The notes: generated from the sequence alone by a model not told the origin. DNA of 64,000 nt from Gordonia spumicola (GCF_009932475.1 NZ_BJOV01000005.1:1488001-1552000), one strand, 5' to 3'; shown: positions 40,495-50,129, counted from the stretch's first letter. Numbers and translations are program-made.

Positions 40495-41468
40495 GCGCCT
40501 GCTCCTTCAGAGTCTGCAGTCTCCTGTGCCGCGACTGCGGCGATCCGCTCGGCGTACTGCAGGCCCGCGGAGGTCATGATGTCGAGATTGCCCGCGTAGG
40601 CGGGGAGGTAGTGGGCGGCGCCCTCCACTTCGAGGAACACCGACACCTGGTGAGTCGGGGCGGCTTCGGGCTCCTCCGCCATCAGGGTCTGGACCGGCGA
40701 CGACTCGTCGATCGGGTTGATCTGGACTTTCTGCTTGAGCCGGTAGCCGGGGACGTACGCCGACACGTCGGCGACCATCTTCTCCACCGAGTTCCGGATC
40801 TGGTCCTGCGTGTCGAGGTCGGGCGCGTCGACCAGGGCGTAGACGGTGTCGCGCATGATGAGCGGCGGTTCGGCCGGGTTCATGATGATGATCGCCTTGC
40901 CGTTGGCCGCGCCGCCGACCGACTTGATGGCGTTCGACGTGGTCTCGGTGAACTCGTCGATGTTGGCGCGAGTGCCGGGGCCTGCCGACTTCGACGCGAT
41001 GGATGCGACGATCTCCGCGTACGCGACCGGCGCGACGCGCGACACCGCCGCGACGATCGGGATCGTCGCCTGACCGCCGCACGTCACCATGTTGACGTTC
41101 TGCGCGTCGAGATGCGCGTCGATGTTCACCGCGGGCACCACGTACGGGCCGATCGCGGCGGGCGTCAGGTCGACGAGCCGCTTGCCCAGCGGCTGCAGGA
41201 TCGACGCGTTGTACTCGTGGGCCTTGGCCGACGTCGCGTCGAAGATGATCTCGATCTCGTCGAAGTTCGGCATCTTGACCAGGCCCTCGACCCCCTCGTG
41301 GGTCGTCGGGACACCCATGCGGGCGGCGCGCGCGAGGCCGTCCGAATCGGGGTCGATGCCGACCATCGCACCCATCTCGAGATGCTTGGCGGTGCGGATC
41401 ACCTTGATCATCAGGTCGGTGCCGATGTTGCCCGAGCCGATGATGGCGACCTTCGTCTTCTTGCTCAT
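40491..41468 (-). CDS. dmpF: Acetaldehyde/propanal dehydrogenase (CoA-acylating)
   Basis: 325 residues. Rossmann NAD site [12 protein letters not shown] at the front, catalytic cysteine in [12 protein letters not shown], and the dimer domain with [15 protein letters not shown]. It oxidises the aldehyde released by the aldolase to acetyl-CoA or propionyl-CoA. It lies 3 nt downstream of the hydratase gene and overlaps the aldolase gene. HsaG of the cholesterol pathway is the alternative name. Confidence 0.95.
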   Translation of the reverse strand: MSKKTKVAIIGSGNIGTDLMIKVIRTAKHLEMGAMVGIDPDSDGLARAARMGVPTTHEGVEGLVKMPNFDEIEIIFDATSAKAHEYNASILQPLGKRLVDLTPAAIGPYVVPAVNIDAHLDAQNVNMVTCGGQATIPIVAAVSRVAPVAYAEIVASIASKSAGPGTRANIDEFTETTSNAIKSVGGAANGKAIIIMNPAEPPLIMRDTVYALVDAPDLDTQDQIRNSVEKMVADVSAYVPGYRLKQKVQINPIDESSPVQTLMAEEPEAAPTHQVSVFLEVEGAAHYLPAYAGNLDIMTSAGLQYAERIAAVAAQETADSEGAGA

Positions 41469-41471
41469 TCT

Positions 41472-42278
41472 TCAGTCTCCTTCAGTGAATGTCGCGGTGA
41501 CCGTGCCGAGTCCGGTGATCTCCACGGTCACCTCGTCACCCGATTCGATCGGTCGCATGGGACCGAGTGCGCCGGACAGGATCACCTGACCCGCGCGAAG
41601 CGGTTCGCCGAAATCGCGGGCCGCCTTGGCGAGCCACGCGACGGCGTTGAGGGGATCGCCGAGACATGCCGCACCGTTGCCGGTCGACACCTCCTCCCCG
41701 TTGATCAGCATCCGCATGCCGACGTCGACCGGCGAGAAGTCGTCGAGCGTCTTCGTCGACTCGTCGAGGACGTACACACCCGAGGACGCGTTGTCGGCGA
41801 CGGTGTCGGCGAACTTGATGTCCCAGCCGTCGATCCGGCTGTCGCACACCTCGATGGCTGCCATCCCGTAGTCGATGGCGTCACGGATCTGGTCGATGTC
41901 GAGCGGGCCGTCGGCCAAGTCCTTCTTGAGCACGAACGCGACCTCGGCCTCCGCCTTGGGCTGCAGCAGGCGATTCATCGGCACGTCGTCGCCGCCGACG
42001 TACGCCATGTCGTCGAACAGGACGCCGAAGTCGGGCTGGTCGACTCCCATCTGGTCCTGCACGGCCTTCGACGTGAGGCCGATCTTGCGTCCGACGATGC
42101 GGGCGCCGCCCGCGACGCGGCCCGCGGTGAGCTTCTCCTGGACGCGGTAGGCGGCGGGCAGGTCGACGGGGCCGATGAGGTCGCGGACGGGAGTGCATGC
42201 CGTTCTGGTCTGCAAGGCCGTCAGCAGACGTTCGGCAGCCTGCTCCTCGGCCTCGACTGCTGGGGTGGGATATGTCAT
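41472..42278 (-). CDS. 2-keto-4-pentenoate hydratase-type enzyme
   Basis: 268 residues of the MhpD/HsaE hydratase family: IVGRKIGLTSKAVQDQMGVDQPDFGVLF, PKAEAEVAFVLKKDL with metal-binding acids, IEVCDSRIDGW and LNAVAWLAKAARDFGEPLRAGQVILSGALG. It adds water to 2-hydroxydienoates made by ring cleavage and feeds the aldolase. Order hydratase, dehydrogenase, aldolase equals hsaE-hsaG-hsaF of mycobacteria as I recall it, but no steroid genes adjoin. ATG 42278 has no Shine-Dalgarno and a 10-nt palindrome right before it. Confidence 0.92.
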   Translation of the reverse strand: MTYPTPAVEAEEQAAERLLTALQTRTACTPVRDLIGPVDLPAAYRVQEKLTAGRVAGGARIVGRKIGLTSKAVQDQMGVDQPDFGVLFDDMAYVGGDDVPMNRLLQPKAEAEVAFVLKKDLADGPLDIDQIRDAIDYGMAAIEVCDSRIDGWDIKFADTVADNASSGVYVLDESTKTLDDFSPVDVGMRMLINGEEVSTGNGAACLGDPLNAVAWLAKAARDFGEPLRAGQVILSGALGPMRPIESGDEVTVEITGLGTVTATFTEGD

Positions 42279-42280
42279 GA

Positions 42281-42290
42281 GACGATCGTC
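42281..42290. promoter_or_regulatory. Palindrome in divergent hydratase/IclR promoter
   Basis: Perfect palindrome GACGATCGTC in the 78-nt divergent gap, 2 nt from the hydratase ATG. It could be part of an IclR operator; the length is short and chance is possible. Confidence 0.3.
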
Positions 42291-42344
42291 ACCCCACGAC
42301 GGTTGGGTGCCAAGACTTTCGTCTCGCTCAGCGATACGGTCGGA

Positions 42345-42350
42345 TAGAAT
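42345..42350 (+). promoter_or_regulatory. -10 box for leaderless IclR regulator gene
   Basis: TAGAAT, six bases, then GTG 42357. This is the best leaderless promoter in the window. Confidence 0.6.
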
Positions 42351-42356
42351 CGGCAC

Positions 42357-43124
42357 GTGAGCAGCGCAGACGCGACCCCGACGGTCATCGGGAAGGTGAT
42401 GCTGATCCTGCGGGCGTTCACCGTCGACGACCACGACCTCCCGCTCGCCGAGATCGTCCGGCGGACGGGTCTGCACAAGGCGACGACGCACCGGCTCGCG
42501 GGCGAACTCGTCGAGGCCCGCATGCTCGACCGCACGGACAACGGATACCGGCTTTCGGGCGGACTGTTCGAACTCGGCATGCGGGCGTCGGTCGAACGCA
42601 GTCTGCTGGAGATCGCCATGCCGTTCCTGCAAGACCTGTACCAGCGGACCCGCGAGACCGTTCACCTTGGCGTCCTCGACGGTCGCGAGGTGATGTACGT
42701 GGCGAAGATCGGCGGGCACCGGCAAGCCAGCGCACCGTCCCGCACCGGAGGCCGCATGCCCCTGCACTGCACCGGCATCGGCAAAGCCCTCCTCGCCCAT
42801 GCCGACTCGTCGTTGCGTCGGGAGGTGCTCGGCGGCCCGCTGATCCGGCTGTCGCAGCGGACGATCGTCGCACCCGGAATCCTGGCCGCTCAACTCGACA
42901 CGGCTCGTGAGACCGGCGTCGCCTACGAGTACGAGGAGTCGACCCGTGGCATCGCGTGCGTGGCCGCTCCGATCCTCGACGTCGGGACCAACGACGTCGT
43001 CGCCGCCGTCAGCGTGACCGGGCCGCTCTCCCGCTACCGCCCCGAACCGCACGCCGGCTCCGTCCGCGCCGCGGCCGGCGGGATCGCGGCCACCCTGCAC
43101 AGGCGGCAGACCCTGCACTCGTGA
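42357..43124 (+). CDS. IclR-family transcriptional regulator
   Basis: 255 residues. Winged helix-turn-helix at 8-70 (VIGKVMLILRAF, LAEIVRRTGLHKATTHRLAGELVEARML) and an IclR effector domain (TVHLGVLDGREVMYVAKIGG, PLHCTGIGKALLA, GIACVAAPILD). It is divergent from the hydratase-dehydrogenase-aldolase operon and most probably controls it in response to an aromatic or ring-cleavage intermediate. GTG 42357 coincides with the predicted transcription start. Confidence 0.93.
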   Translation: MSSADATPTVIGKVMLILRAFTVDDHDLPLAEIVRRTGLHKATTHRLAGELVEARMLDRTDNGYRLSGGLFELGMRASVERSLLEIAMPFLQDLYQRTRETVHLGVLDGREVMYVAKIGGHRQASAPSRTGGRMPLHCTGIGKALLAHADSSLRREVLGGPLIRLSQRTIVAPGILAAQLDTARETGVAYEYEESTRGIACVAAPILDVGTNDVVAAVSVTGPLSRYRPEPHAGSVRAAAGGIAATLHRRQTLHS

Positions 43125-43255
43125 CGAATGCCTGACCCGCGGGTCGTTGTCCTCCGGGCACAAACATGCCCGAAAAGTCTGGCCCCACAGGCCGTATCAG
43201 GTCACATCACACATCCATAGTGTCAGTGGTCACAGCATCTGAAAGGACGTGCTCA

Positions 43256-44722
43256 GTGACCACCACCGGATACTTCGCCTGGCAGCTCGCCGACCGCGGC
43301 GACCGCCCGTGCGTCCGCGACGACCGCACCGAGCTCACCTACCGAGAGTTCGCCGACCGGGTCGACGCCGCGGCACAGCACCTGCAGTCCCTCGGCGTGA
43401 AGCGGGGCGACGTCGTCGCCACATTTCTGCCGAACCGCGTGGAACTCCTGGTGACGATCATGGCCGCGTGGCGGCTCGGGGCGGCCGCGACTCCCGTCAA
43501 TCCGGGATTCACTGCGACCGAGGCCGACTACCAACTCGACGACGCGAACGTCCGCGTCGTGGTCGGCCGCACGCCGGGACGCTCGACGACGCGGGTCGAC
43601 GTCGATCCCGACGATCTGCCGACCACACCCGACCCCGCGTGGATCGTCCCCGAGGAACCCGCGGGCGAGGACGTCGCGCTGATCATCTACACCTCCGGCT
43701 CGACCGGCTCGCCGAAGGGCGTCGAGCAGACCCACGCGAACGCCGCGTACATGGCGGCGGCCGTCGCACGTCATGTCGAGGTCGACGCCGACGACCACGC
43801 CCTCCTGATCCTGCCGTTGTTCCACTCGAACGCACTGTATGCGAGCTTCCTGCCGATGATGCTCGTCGGCGGACAGTTGAGCATCACCGGCGCGTTCTCG
43901 GTCAGCCGGTTCTTCGCGGACGTCGCCACCCTCCGGCCAACGTACTTCTCCGCGGTCCCGACGATCTACGCGCTGCTGACAGCGTCGCCCGACATCGCGA
44001 CCGCCGACGTGAGCAGCCTCGACTTCGCGATCTGCGGCGCCGCCCCGATATCGAAGGAACTGCTCGACGCGGCCGAGTCGAGTCTCGGCGTCACGATCGT
44101 CGAAGGGTACGGACTGACCGAGGGGACATGCGTGTCCGCGTGCAATCCACGCAACGGCGTGCGCAAACTCGGCACCGTCGGCGTCGCCCTCGACGGCCAG
44201 CGCATCGCCGTCGTCGACGCCGACGGCCGCCCCGTCCCGACCGGCGAACGCGGCGAGGTCGTGATCTCCGGCCCCAACGTGATGCGCGGCTACCTCCACC
44301 GGCCCGACGCCACCGCGTCGACGATCATCGACGGGCGCCTCCACACCGGCGACATCGGAATCCTCGACACCGACGGCTACCTGTCGATCGTCGACCGCAT
44401 CAAGGACATGATCATCCGCGGCGGCGAGAACGTCTACCCGAAAGAGATCGAGGCGGCGATCGCCACCCACCCCGCCGTCCTCGAATGCGCAGTCGTCGGC
44501 GGCCCCCACACGATCCTCGGCGAAGTGCCGATCGCGTTCGTCGTCGCCTACCCCGACACGGCCCTCGACTCCGCGGACCTCGCCGACCACCTGCACGCGA
44601 TCCTCACAAAGGCCAAGCGCCCCACCGAGATCCACCTCGTCGACACGCTCCCCCGCAACCCGGTGGGGAAGATCGACAAGCCGTCGCTCCGGCAGCGCAC
44701 CCGCAGCGCCGTCGACGCCTGA
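43256..44722 (+). CDS. AMP-forming acyl-CoA synthetase/ligase
   Basis: 488 residues of the ANL superfamily: P-loop IIYTSGSTGSPKGVEQTH (143-160), VEGYGLTEGTC, LHTGDIGILDTDGYLSIVDRIKDMI, and the catalytic lysine Lys472 in NPVGKIDK. It would activate a carboxylic acid to the acyl-CoA. Short length is typical of medium-chain, aromatic or DitJ-like ligases; the substrate cannot be read. GTG 43256 has GAAAGGA 8 nt upstream. It is the first gene of a five-gene operon (43256-50129). Confidence 0.92.
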   Translation: MTTTGYFAWQLADRGDRPCVRDDRTELTYREFADRVDAAAQHLQSLGVKRGDVVATFLPNRVELLVTIMAAWRLGAAATPVNPGFTATEADYQLDDANVRVVVGRTPGRSTTRVDVDPDDLPTTPDPAWIVPEEPAGEDVALIIYTSGSTGSPKGVEQTHANAAYMAAAVARHVEVDADDHALLILPLFHSNALYASFLPMMLVGGQLSITGAFSVSRFFADVATLRPTYFSAVPTIYALLTASPDIATADVSSLDFAICGAAPISKELLDAAESSLGVTIVEGYGLTEGTCVSACNPRNGVRKLGTVGVALDGQRIAVVDADGRPVPTGERGEVVISGPNVMRGYLHRPDATASTIIDGRLHTGDIGILDTDGYLSIVDRIKDMIIRGGENVYPKEIEAAIATHPAVLECAVVGGPHTILGEVPIAFVVAYPDTALDSADLADHLHAILTKAKRPTEIHLVDTLPRNPVGKIDKPSLRQRTRSAVDA

Positions 44723-44759
44723 CACACCGCCATCCACCCCGCACAGATCGGAGCACGTC

Positions 44760-46577
44760 ATGGGACTCCTCAAACCCAACTTCCCACCCGTCGACCCGGA
44801 GACATTCCTCGACAGGCCGTTCATGGACCGGCTGCGCGTCCTCGGAGCCCACTGGGCCGAGTACGGCTTCGGCACACCGAAGATCCTCAACATCATCTAC
44901 CTGGTCAAGGTGGCCGTGCTGCACATCGCGGCGGGCGTCGCCATCGCCACCATGACGTCGGGCCTCGGGGTGTTCGACGTCGGCAGCTGGTGGGACCAGC
45001 CGATCGTCTACCAGAAGCTCGTCCTGTGGACGATGCTCCTGGAGATCCTCGGGCTCGGCGGCTCGTGGGGACCGCTCGCGGGCCACTTCAAGCCGATGAC
45101 CGGCGGCTTCCACTTCTGGCTCAGGCCGAACACCCTTCGGATGGCCCCGTGGCCGGGCAAGGTCCCGTTCACCGCGGGCGACCGCCGCACCCTGTTCGAC
45201 GTCGCCCTCTATGCGGCGATACTGGTCAACATCGTCGTCGCACTGGTGCTCCCGTCCGTCGACAATCGGACCCTGACCGCGTGGATGCCCGACGCCGCGG
45301 GCCTGGTGAACCCCGCAGCGTTGTACCCGCTGATCGTGATGGTCATCGCCATGGGACTGCGCGACAAGGTCGTGTTCCTCGGCGGACGTTCCGAGCAGTA
45401 TCTGCCCGCCGTCGTGTTCTTCGCCGTCATGCCGTTCGTCGACATGATCGTCTCGCTCAAACTCCTCATCGTGATCGTGTGGGTGGGCGCGGGCGTCTCC
45501 AAGATGGGCCACCATTTCTCGATGGTGATCCCGCCGATGCTGTCGAACACGCCGTGGCTGCCGTTCAAGGGAGTCAAACGCGCCCACTACCGACGCTTCC
45601 CCGACGACATGCGCCCGTCCGTCCTGGCCGGCGGCGTGGGCCACATCCTCGGCACCGTCGTCGAGGTGTTCACCCCGCTGGTCCTGTTGTTCTCGACGAA
45701 CAAGACGCTCACGCTCTGCGCTGTGGTGCTGATGGTCGCCTTCCACCTGTTCATCTTCTCGACGTTCCCGCTGGCCGTCCCGCTCGAGTGGAACATCCTG
45801 TTCGCGTACGCCGCGGTCTTCCTGTTCTGGGGATTCCCCGCGTGGGACGGGTTCGCCGTCACCGACGCCACGACGCAGTGGGCCGTGGTCATCGCCGCGG
45901 CCGTGATGCTGTTCTTCCCGATCCTCGGCAATCTCCGTCCCGACCTGGTCTCGTTCCTCCCGTCGATGCGGCAATATGCAGGTAACTGGGCGTCCGCGAC
46001 GTGGGCGTTCGCACCCGGCGCCGAGGAGAAGTTGGAGGAGTTCGTTGTCCGTGGAGCACAGAACACGCGCACGCAGTTGCTCGGCAGCTACCCGCCCGAC
46101 GTGGCCGACGTCGTGATGCACCAGCTCATGGGCTGGCGTTCGCTGCACAGCCAGGGACGCGCACTCTTCTCCCTGATGCAGCGCGAACTCGGCGACGACA
46201 TCAACACCTACACGCTGCGCGAGGCCGAGTTCTCGTGCAACTCGATCCTCGGCTTCAACTTCGGCGACGGTCACTTCCACAACAAGCACCTCATCGATGC
46301 GCTGCAGCGGCGCTGCGACTTCGCACCGGGAGAGTTCATCGTCGCGTGGATCGAGTCGCAGCCCATCCACAAGGGCACCCAGGAGTACCAGATCATCGAC
46401 GCCGCGCTCGGTGTGGTCGAACGCGGCACCTACAAGGTCACCGACGCGATCAACGAACAGCCGTGGCTGCCGAACGGACCGATACCGTTCGACGTGCACT
46501 CGCGCGCCGATGTCGCCCCGCTCGCCGGGTCGAGGTTCGCTCAGGCCACCGCGGCTCGTGAGACGGCTGCCCGATGA
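44760..46577 (+). CDS. DUF3556 family multi-pass membrane protein
   Basis: 605 residues. About eight or nine hydrophobic helices lie between residues 45 and 400, with conserved-looking HFSMVIPPMLSNTPW and GHILGTVVEVFTPLVLL, followed by a soluble C-terminal domain of about 190 residues (LREAEFSCNSILGFNFGDGHFHNKHLIDALQRRC) rich in His and Asn. I assign it to DUF3556, an actinobacterial family of unknown function. Its stop overlaps the oxidoreductase start (ATGA), so the two are coupled. It may hold or deliver a lipophilic substrate for the soluble enzymes; this is speculation. Confidence 0.82.
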   Translation: MGLLKPNFPPVDPETFLDRPFMDRLRVLGAHWAEYGFGTPKILNIIYLVKVAVLHIAAGVAIATMTSGLGVFDVGSWWDQPIVYQKLVLWTMLLEILGLGGSWGPLAGHFKPMTGGFHFWLRPNTLRMAPWPGKVPFTAGDRRTLFDVALYAAILVNIVVALVLPSVDNRTLTAWMPDAAGLVNPAALYPLIVMVIAMGLRDKVVFLGGRSEQYLPAVVFFAVMPFVDMIVSLKLLIVIVWVGAGVSKMGHHFSMVIPPMLSNTPWLPFKGVKRAHYRRFPDDMRPSVLAGGVGHILGTVVEVFTPLVLLFSTNKTLTLCAVVLMVAFHLFIFSTFPLAVPLEWNILFAYAAVFLFWGFPAWDGFAVTDATTQWAVVIAAAVMLFFPILGNLRPDLVSFLPSMRQYAGNWASATWAFAPGAEEKLEEFVVRGAQNTRTQLLGSYPPDVADVVMHQLMGWRSLHSQGRALFSLMQRELGDDINTYTLREAEFSCNSILGFNFGDGHFHNKHLIDALQRRCDFAPGEFIVAWIESQPIHKGTQEYQIIDAALGVVERGTYKVTDAINEQPWLPNGPIPFDVHSRADVAPLAGSRFAQATAARETAAR

Positions 46578-47995
46578 CCGAGGCGGTCATCGTCGGCGGC
46601 GGGCCCAACGGGCTCGCCGCCGGTCTCCACCTCGCCCGCAACGGCGTCGACGTCCAGGTCCTCGAAGCCAACGACGACATCGGCGGCGGAGCCCGATCGG
46701 CCGAGTACACGCTCCCCGGCGTCATCCACGACGTGTGTTCGGCGTTCCACCCGATGGGCGTCGGTTCACCGTTCTGGAAGGAGGTCGACCTCGAGTCGTA
46801 CGGCCTGCGCTGGCTGTGGCCCGAGATCGACTGCGCTCACCCGCTCGACGACGCCTCGACCGCGCTTCTGCACCGGTCCATCGATGAGACGGCCGCGGGC
46901 CTCGGCGCGGACGGCGGGCGGTGGAAGGCGGTGTTCGGCGACGTTGCCCGCAACTTCGACGACCTCGCCCACGACCTGCTCCGGCCGATCGCGAACGTGC
47001 CGTCGCATCCGGTCAAACTCGGATTGTTCGGCCCGCGCGCGCTGCTTCCCGCCAGCGTTCTGGCGCGGGTGTTCCGCACCGCGCAGGGCCGCGCGCTGTT
47101 CGGCGGGATCGCCGCGCACATCTACACCCGCCTCGACCGTCCGATGACCGCATCCCTCGGCCTGATGATCGGTGCGAGCGGTCACCGCTACGGTTGGCCG
47201 GTCGCCGAGGGCGGATCCGGAGCCATCACGAAGGCCGTGGCGGCGGCGCTCGTCGAGGCGGGCGGGTCGATCACCACCGGAACCCCGGTCCTGCGACGCC
47301 GCGACATCCCCGACGCCGACATCGTGATGCTCGACCTCTCCCCCGCGCAGGTGCTGTCCCTGTACGGCGACGAGATGCCCGGCCGGATCCGTCGAAGCTA
47401 CGAGAGGTACCGCATGGGGTCGTCGGCGTTCAAAGTCGACTTCGCGGTGCGCGGCGGCATCCCGTGGACCGATCCGGCATGCGGGCGGGCGGGCACCGTC
47501 CACCTCGGCGGCGACTTCGCCGAGATCCGGGAGTCCGAACGCCTGCGCGCCACCGGCTCGATGCCCGACCGGCCGTTCGTCCTCGTCGGCCAGCAGTACC
47601 TGGCCGATCCGACCCGCAGCGCGGGCGACATCCATCCGATCTGGGCCTATGCTCACGTCCCGTTCGGCTACACGGGCGACGCGACGGACGCGATCATCGC
47701 GCAGATCGAGCGGTTCGCCCCCGGCTTCCGCGATGTCGTCGTCGCGACGCATGTCACGTCGGTGGCCGGAATGACCGACAAGAACCGGAACTATGTCGGG
47801 GGAGACATCCTCGGCGGATCGAATGCGGGCCTGCAGACCCTGCTGCGACCGCGGGCCGCCCTCGACCCGTACCGGACGGGCGTGCCCGGCGTGTACCTCT
47901 GCTCGCAGTCCACGCCGCCTGGCGCGGGCATCCACGGGCTGTGCGGGTACAACGCCGCGCAGTCGGCACTCCGCGGACTCGGTGAGCTCCCGTGA
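46574..47995 (+). CDS. FAD/NAD(P)-dependent oxidoreductase, phytoene-desaturase-like
   Basis: 473 residues. The dinucleotide fold is AVIVGGGPNGLAAGLHLARNGVDVQVLEA, followed by DDIGGGARSAEYTLPGVIHDVCSAFHP. The C-terminal FAD part is PGVYLCSQSTPPGAGIHGLCGYNAAQSAL. These are features of the CrtI/amine-oxidase-like family (phytoene desaturases, carotenoid isomerases, and many uncharacterised members). The substrate is unknown. It is translationally coupled both ways: ATGA with the DUF3556 gene and GTGA with the regulator gene. Confidence 0.9.
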   Translation: MTEAVIVGGGPNGLAAGLHLARNGVDVQVLEANDDIGGGARSAEYTLPGVIHDVCSAFHPMGVGSPFWKEVDLESYGLRWLWPEIDCAHPLDDASTALLHRSIDETAAGLGADGGRWKAVFGDVARNFDDLAHDLLRPIANVPSHPVKLGLFGPRALLPASVLARVFRTAQGRALFGGIAAHIYTRLDRPMTASLGLMIGASGHRYGWPVAEGGSGAITKAVAAALVEAGGSITTGTPVLRRRDIPDADIVMLDLSPAQVLSLYGDEMPGRIRRSYERYRMGSSAFKVDFAVRGGIPWTDPACGRAGTVHLGGDFAEIRESERLRATGSMPDRPFVLVGQQYLADPTRSAGDIHPIWAYAHVPFGYTGDATDAIIAQIERFAPGFRDVVVATHVTSVAGMTDKNRNYVGGDILGGSNAGLQTLLRPRAALDPYRTGVPGVYLCSQSTPPGAGIHGLCGYNAAQSALRGLGELP

Positions 47996-49248
47996 TCGAC
48001 GACGCCGAGGTCACGGCGCGCACCCACGTGATCGCCCGCCGACTCCGAGAGGACGAAGGAGCCGCGACCGCTGCGGTCACCGACGAGATCCTCGCCCGGA
48101 TCCGGGGCTTGGACGAGGATCCCGTGCTCGTCGACATGCTCGACGCGAGCGTCCACGGCAACGTCACGACGATCATCCACATGCTCGCCAACGACATCGC
48201 GATCGACAGGCTTCAGCCGACGACCGCCGCCGTCGAGTACGCCAGGCGCCTCGCCCAGCGCGACGTCCCCGCGAACTCCCTTGTCCGCGCGTATCACGTA
48301 GGCCAGAGCGTGCTGCTCCGCGACGTGTACGCGAAAGTCGACGAGCTCGCACTCTCGACGACGGACTCGATGCAGGTGGTCCGGCACGTCACCGACATCG
48401 TCTACGAGTACATCGACTGGATAACAAAATACGTGTTCGAGGCGTACGAGGATGAGCGTCGCCGCTGGATGGGCGTGGAGAGCAACGTCCTGACCTCCAC
48501 GATCCACGCGCTGCTCGCGTCGAGCACACCCGACCCGACACATCTCGAACGTGAGAGCCGGTACCGCCTGGACCAGCGTCATTGCGCGCTGATCCTGTGG
48601 TCGTCCGACGAGGACGAGGTGACCGTGCGCGAACTCGACCGCACGGCGCGGGCACTCGCCGTCCGACTCCGCTCGGACGGGGAGCCGCTCGTCACTGCGA
48701 TCGACAGGCAGACCGTGTGGGCGTGGCTGCCGTTGGGCAGACGCGGTCGACAGCTCGACGGCCCCGACCTCGAATCCGCACTCGACCCCGCGGGTCACGT
48801 CCGGGTGGCTCACGGAACGCCCGCCGACGGCGTAGACGGATTCCGGCGCAGCCACCAGCAGGCCCAGGCGGCGTTCACCGTCGCGACGGTGTCGCCCGAC
48901 CGACGGGCCCGCCACGTCGTCGGATACCGCGACCGGGGAGTCGGACTCGTCGCGCTGTTGGCGCGCGACGTCGACTCGACCCGCGCATGGGTCCGGGACG
49001 TCCTCGGCTCGCTGGCCGCCGACGGCGATGCCGCGGCGATACTCCGCGACACGCTCGGCGCCTACTTCGCCACCGGCGACAGTCACCTGCGCGCGGCACA
49101 GCGCCTCAACGTCCACCGCAATACAGTCAAGTACCGAGTCACCAAGGCGCTCGCCGACGCTCCCGCGTCCGATCGACTCGACATCGCGACGGCCCTGGCC
49201 GTCTGCGACCTCCTCGGGCCCGCCGTCATCGGCGACACCGCCCCCTGA
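47992..49248 (+). CDS. PucR/CdaR-type transcriptional regulator
   Basis: 418 residues. The C-terminal helix-turn-helix (about 360-405: LGAYFATGDSHLRAAQRLNVHRNTVKYRVTKAL) is the PucR/CdaR HTH_30 type. The N-terminal part is a helical sensor (RsbRD-like) with YEYIDWITKYVFEAYEDERRRW, and the centre is GGDEF-like without catalytic residues. It lies inside the operon it probably controls, with a GTG start in the stop of the oxidoreductase gene. Confidence 0.88.
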   Translation: MIDDAEVTARTHVIARRLREDEGAATAAVTDEILARIRGLDEDPVLVDMLDASVHGNVTTIIHMLANDIAIDRLQPTTAAVEYARRLAQRDVPANSLVRAYHVGQSVLLRDVYAKVDELALSTTDSMQVVRHVTDIVYEYIDWITKYVFEAYEDERRRWMGVESNVLTSTIHALLASSTPDPTHLERESRYRLDQRHCALILWSSDEDEVTVRELDRTARALAVRLRSDGEPLVTAIDRQTVWAWLPLGRRGRQLDGPDLESALDPAGHVRVAHGTPADGVDGFRRSHQQAQAAFTVATVSPDRRARHVVGYRDRGVGLVALLARDVDSTRAWVRDVLGSLAADGDAAAILRDTLGAYFATGDSHLRAAQRLNVHRNTVKYRVTKALADAPASDRLDIATALAVCDLLGPAVIGDTAP

Positions 49249-49286
49249 CCACCGTCACCCGCCTGGGGTGCGCGAAAGGATCGTCC

Positions 49287-50129
49287 ATGTCCTCCTCACT
49301 CATCACCGAGCCCGGACCCGCCGCATTCGACGGCCTCACCGTCGTGATGTCCGGCGGCAGCCGCGGGATCGGACTGTCGATCGCGACCGAACTCGGCCGC
49401 CGCGGGGCGAACATCGTGATGCTCGCCAAGACCGACGTCCCCGATCCGAGATTGGAGGGGACCATCCACACCGCGGTGGCCCACGTCCAGGCCACCGGAG
49501 CGCGGGCGGTCGGCGTGATCGGCGACCTCCGCGACGACGACGACATCGCCCGCCTCGTCGCGACCGCCGTGGACGAGTTCGGCGGCATCGACGTCTGCGT
49601 CAACAATGCGAGCGCGCTGGCGCCGACCTCGACCGACGACCTGACGATGAAGAAGTACGACCTCGTCCAGCAGGTGAACGCCCGCGGCACGTTCGCGCTG
49701 ACGAAGGCGTGCCTTCCGCATCTGCGCCGGTCCGACCACGCCCGCGTCGTCACGCTGTCGCCGCCGATCAACCTCGACCCGGCGTGGCTCGGACGATTCC
49801 CCGGATACATGGTGTCCAAGTACGGGATGTCGTTGGCGACGATGGGATTCGCGGCCGAATGGCGCGACGACGGCATCGCCTGCAATTGCCTGTGGCCGGA
49901 GACGACGATCGCCACCGCCGCCGTGGCGAACCTGCTCGGCGGGGACGAGACCGTGGCGCACTCGCGCAGCCCACAGATCATGGGCGACGCCGCGGCGGTC
50001 CTCGTCGCCCGACCTGCCGACGTCACCGGACAGTGCTTCATCGACGCCGACCTCGTCCGCGACGCCGGGGTCGCCGATCTCGCCCCCTACGGCGGTGTCG
50101 AACCGTTGGAGTACGACTTCTTCCTGTAG
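49287..50129 (+). CDS. Short-chain dehydrogenase/reductase (HSDL2-like)
   Basis: 280 residues. NAD(P) motif SGGSRGIG (22-29), CVNNASA, Ser158 and Tyr174-x3-Lys178 (GYMVSKYG) form the complete catalytic set. The sequence resembles HSDL2-type reductases (PPINLDPAWLG). It probably oxidises or reduces a hydroxyacyl or alcohol intermediate of the same pathway as the ligase. It is the last gene of the operon, 38 nt after the regulator. Confidence 0.9.
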   Translation: MSSSLITEPGPAAFDGLTVVMSGGSRGIGLSIATELGRRGANIVMLAKTDVPDPRLEGTIHTAVAHVQATGARAVGVIGDLRDDDDIARLVATAVDEFGGIDVCVNNASALAPTSTDDLTMKKYDLVQQVNARGTFALTKACLPHLRRSDHARVVTLSPPINLDPAWLGRFPGYMVSKYGMSLATMGFAAEWRDDGIACNCLWPETTIATAAVANLLGGDETVAHSRSPQIMGDAAAVLVARPADVTGQCFIDADLVRDAGVADLAPYGGVEPLEYDFFL

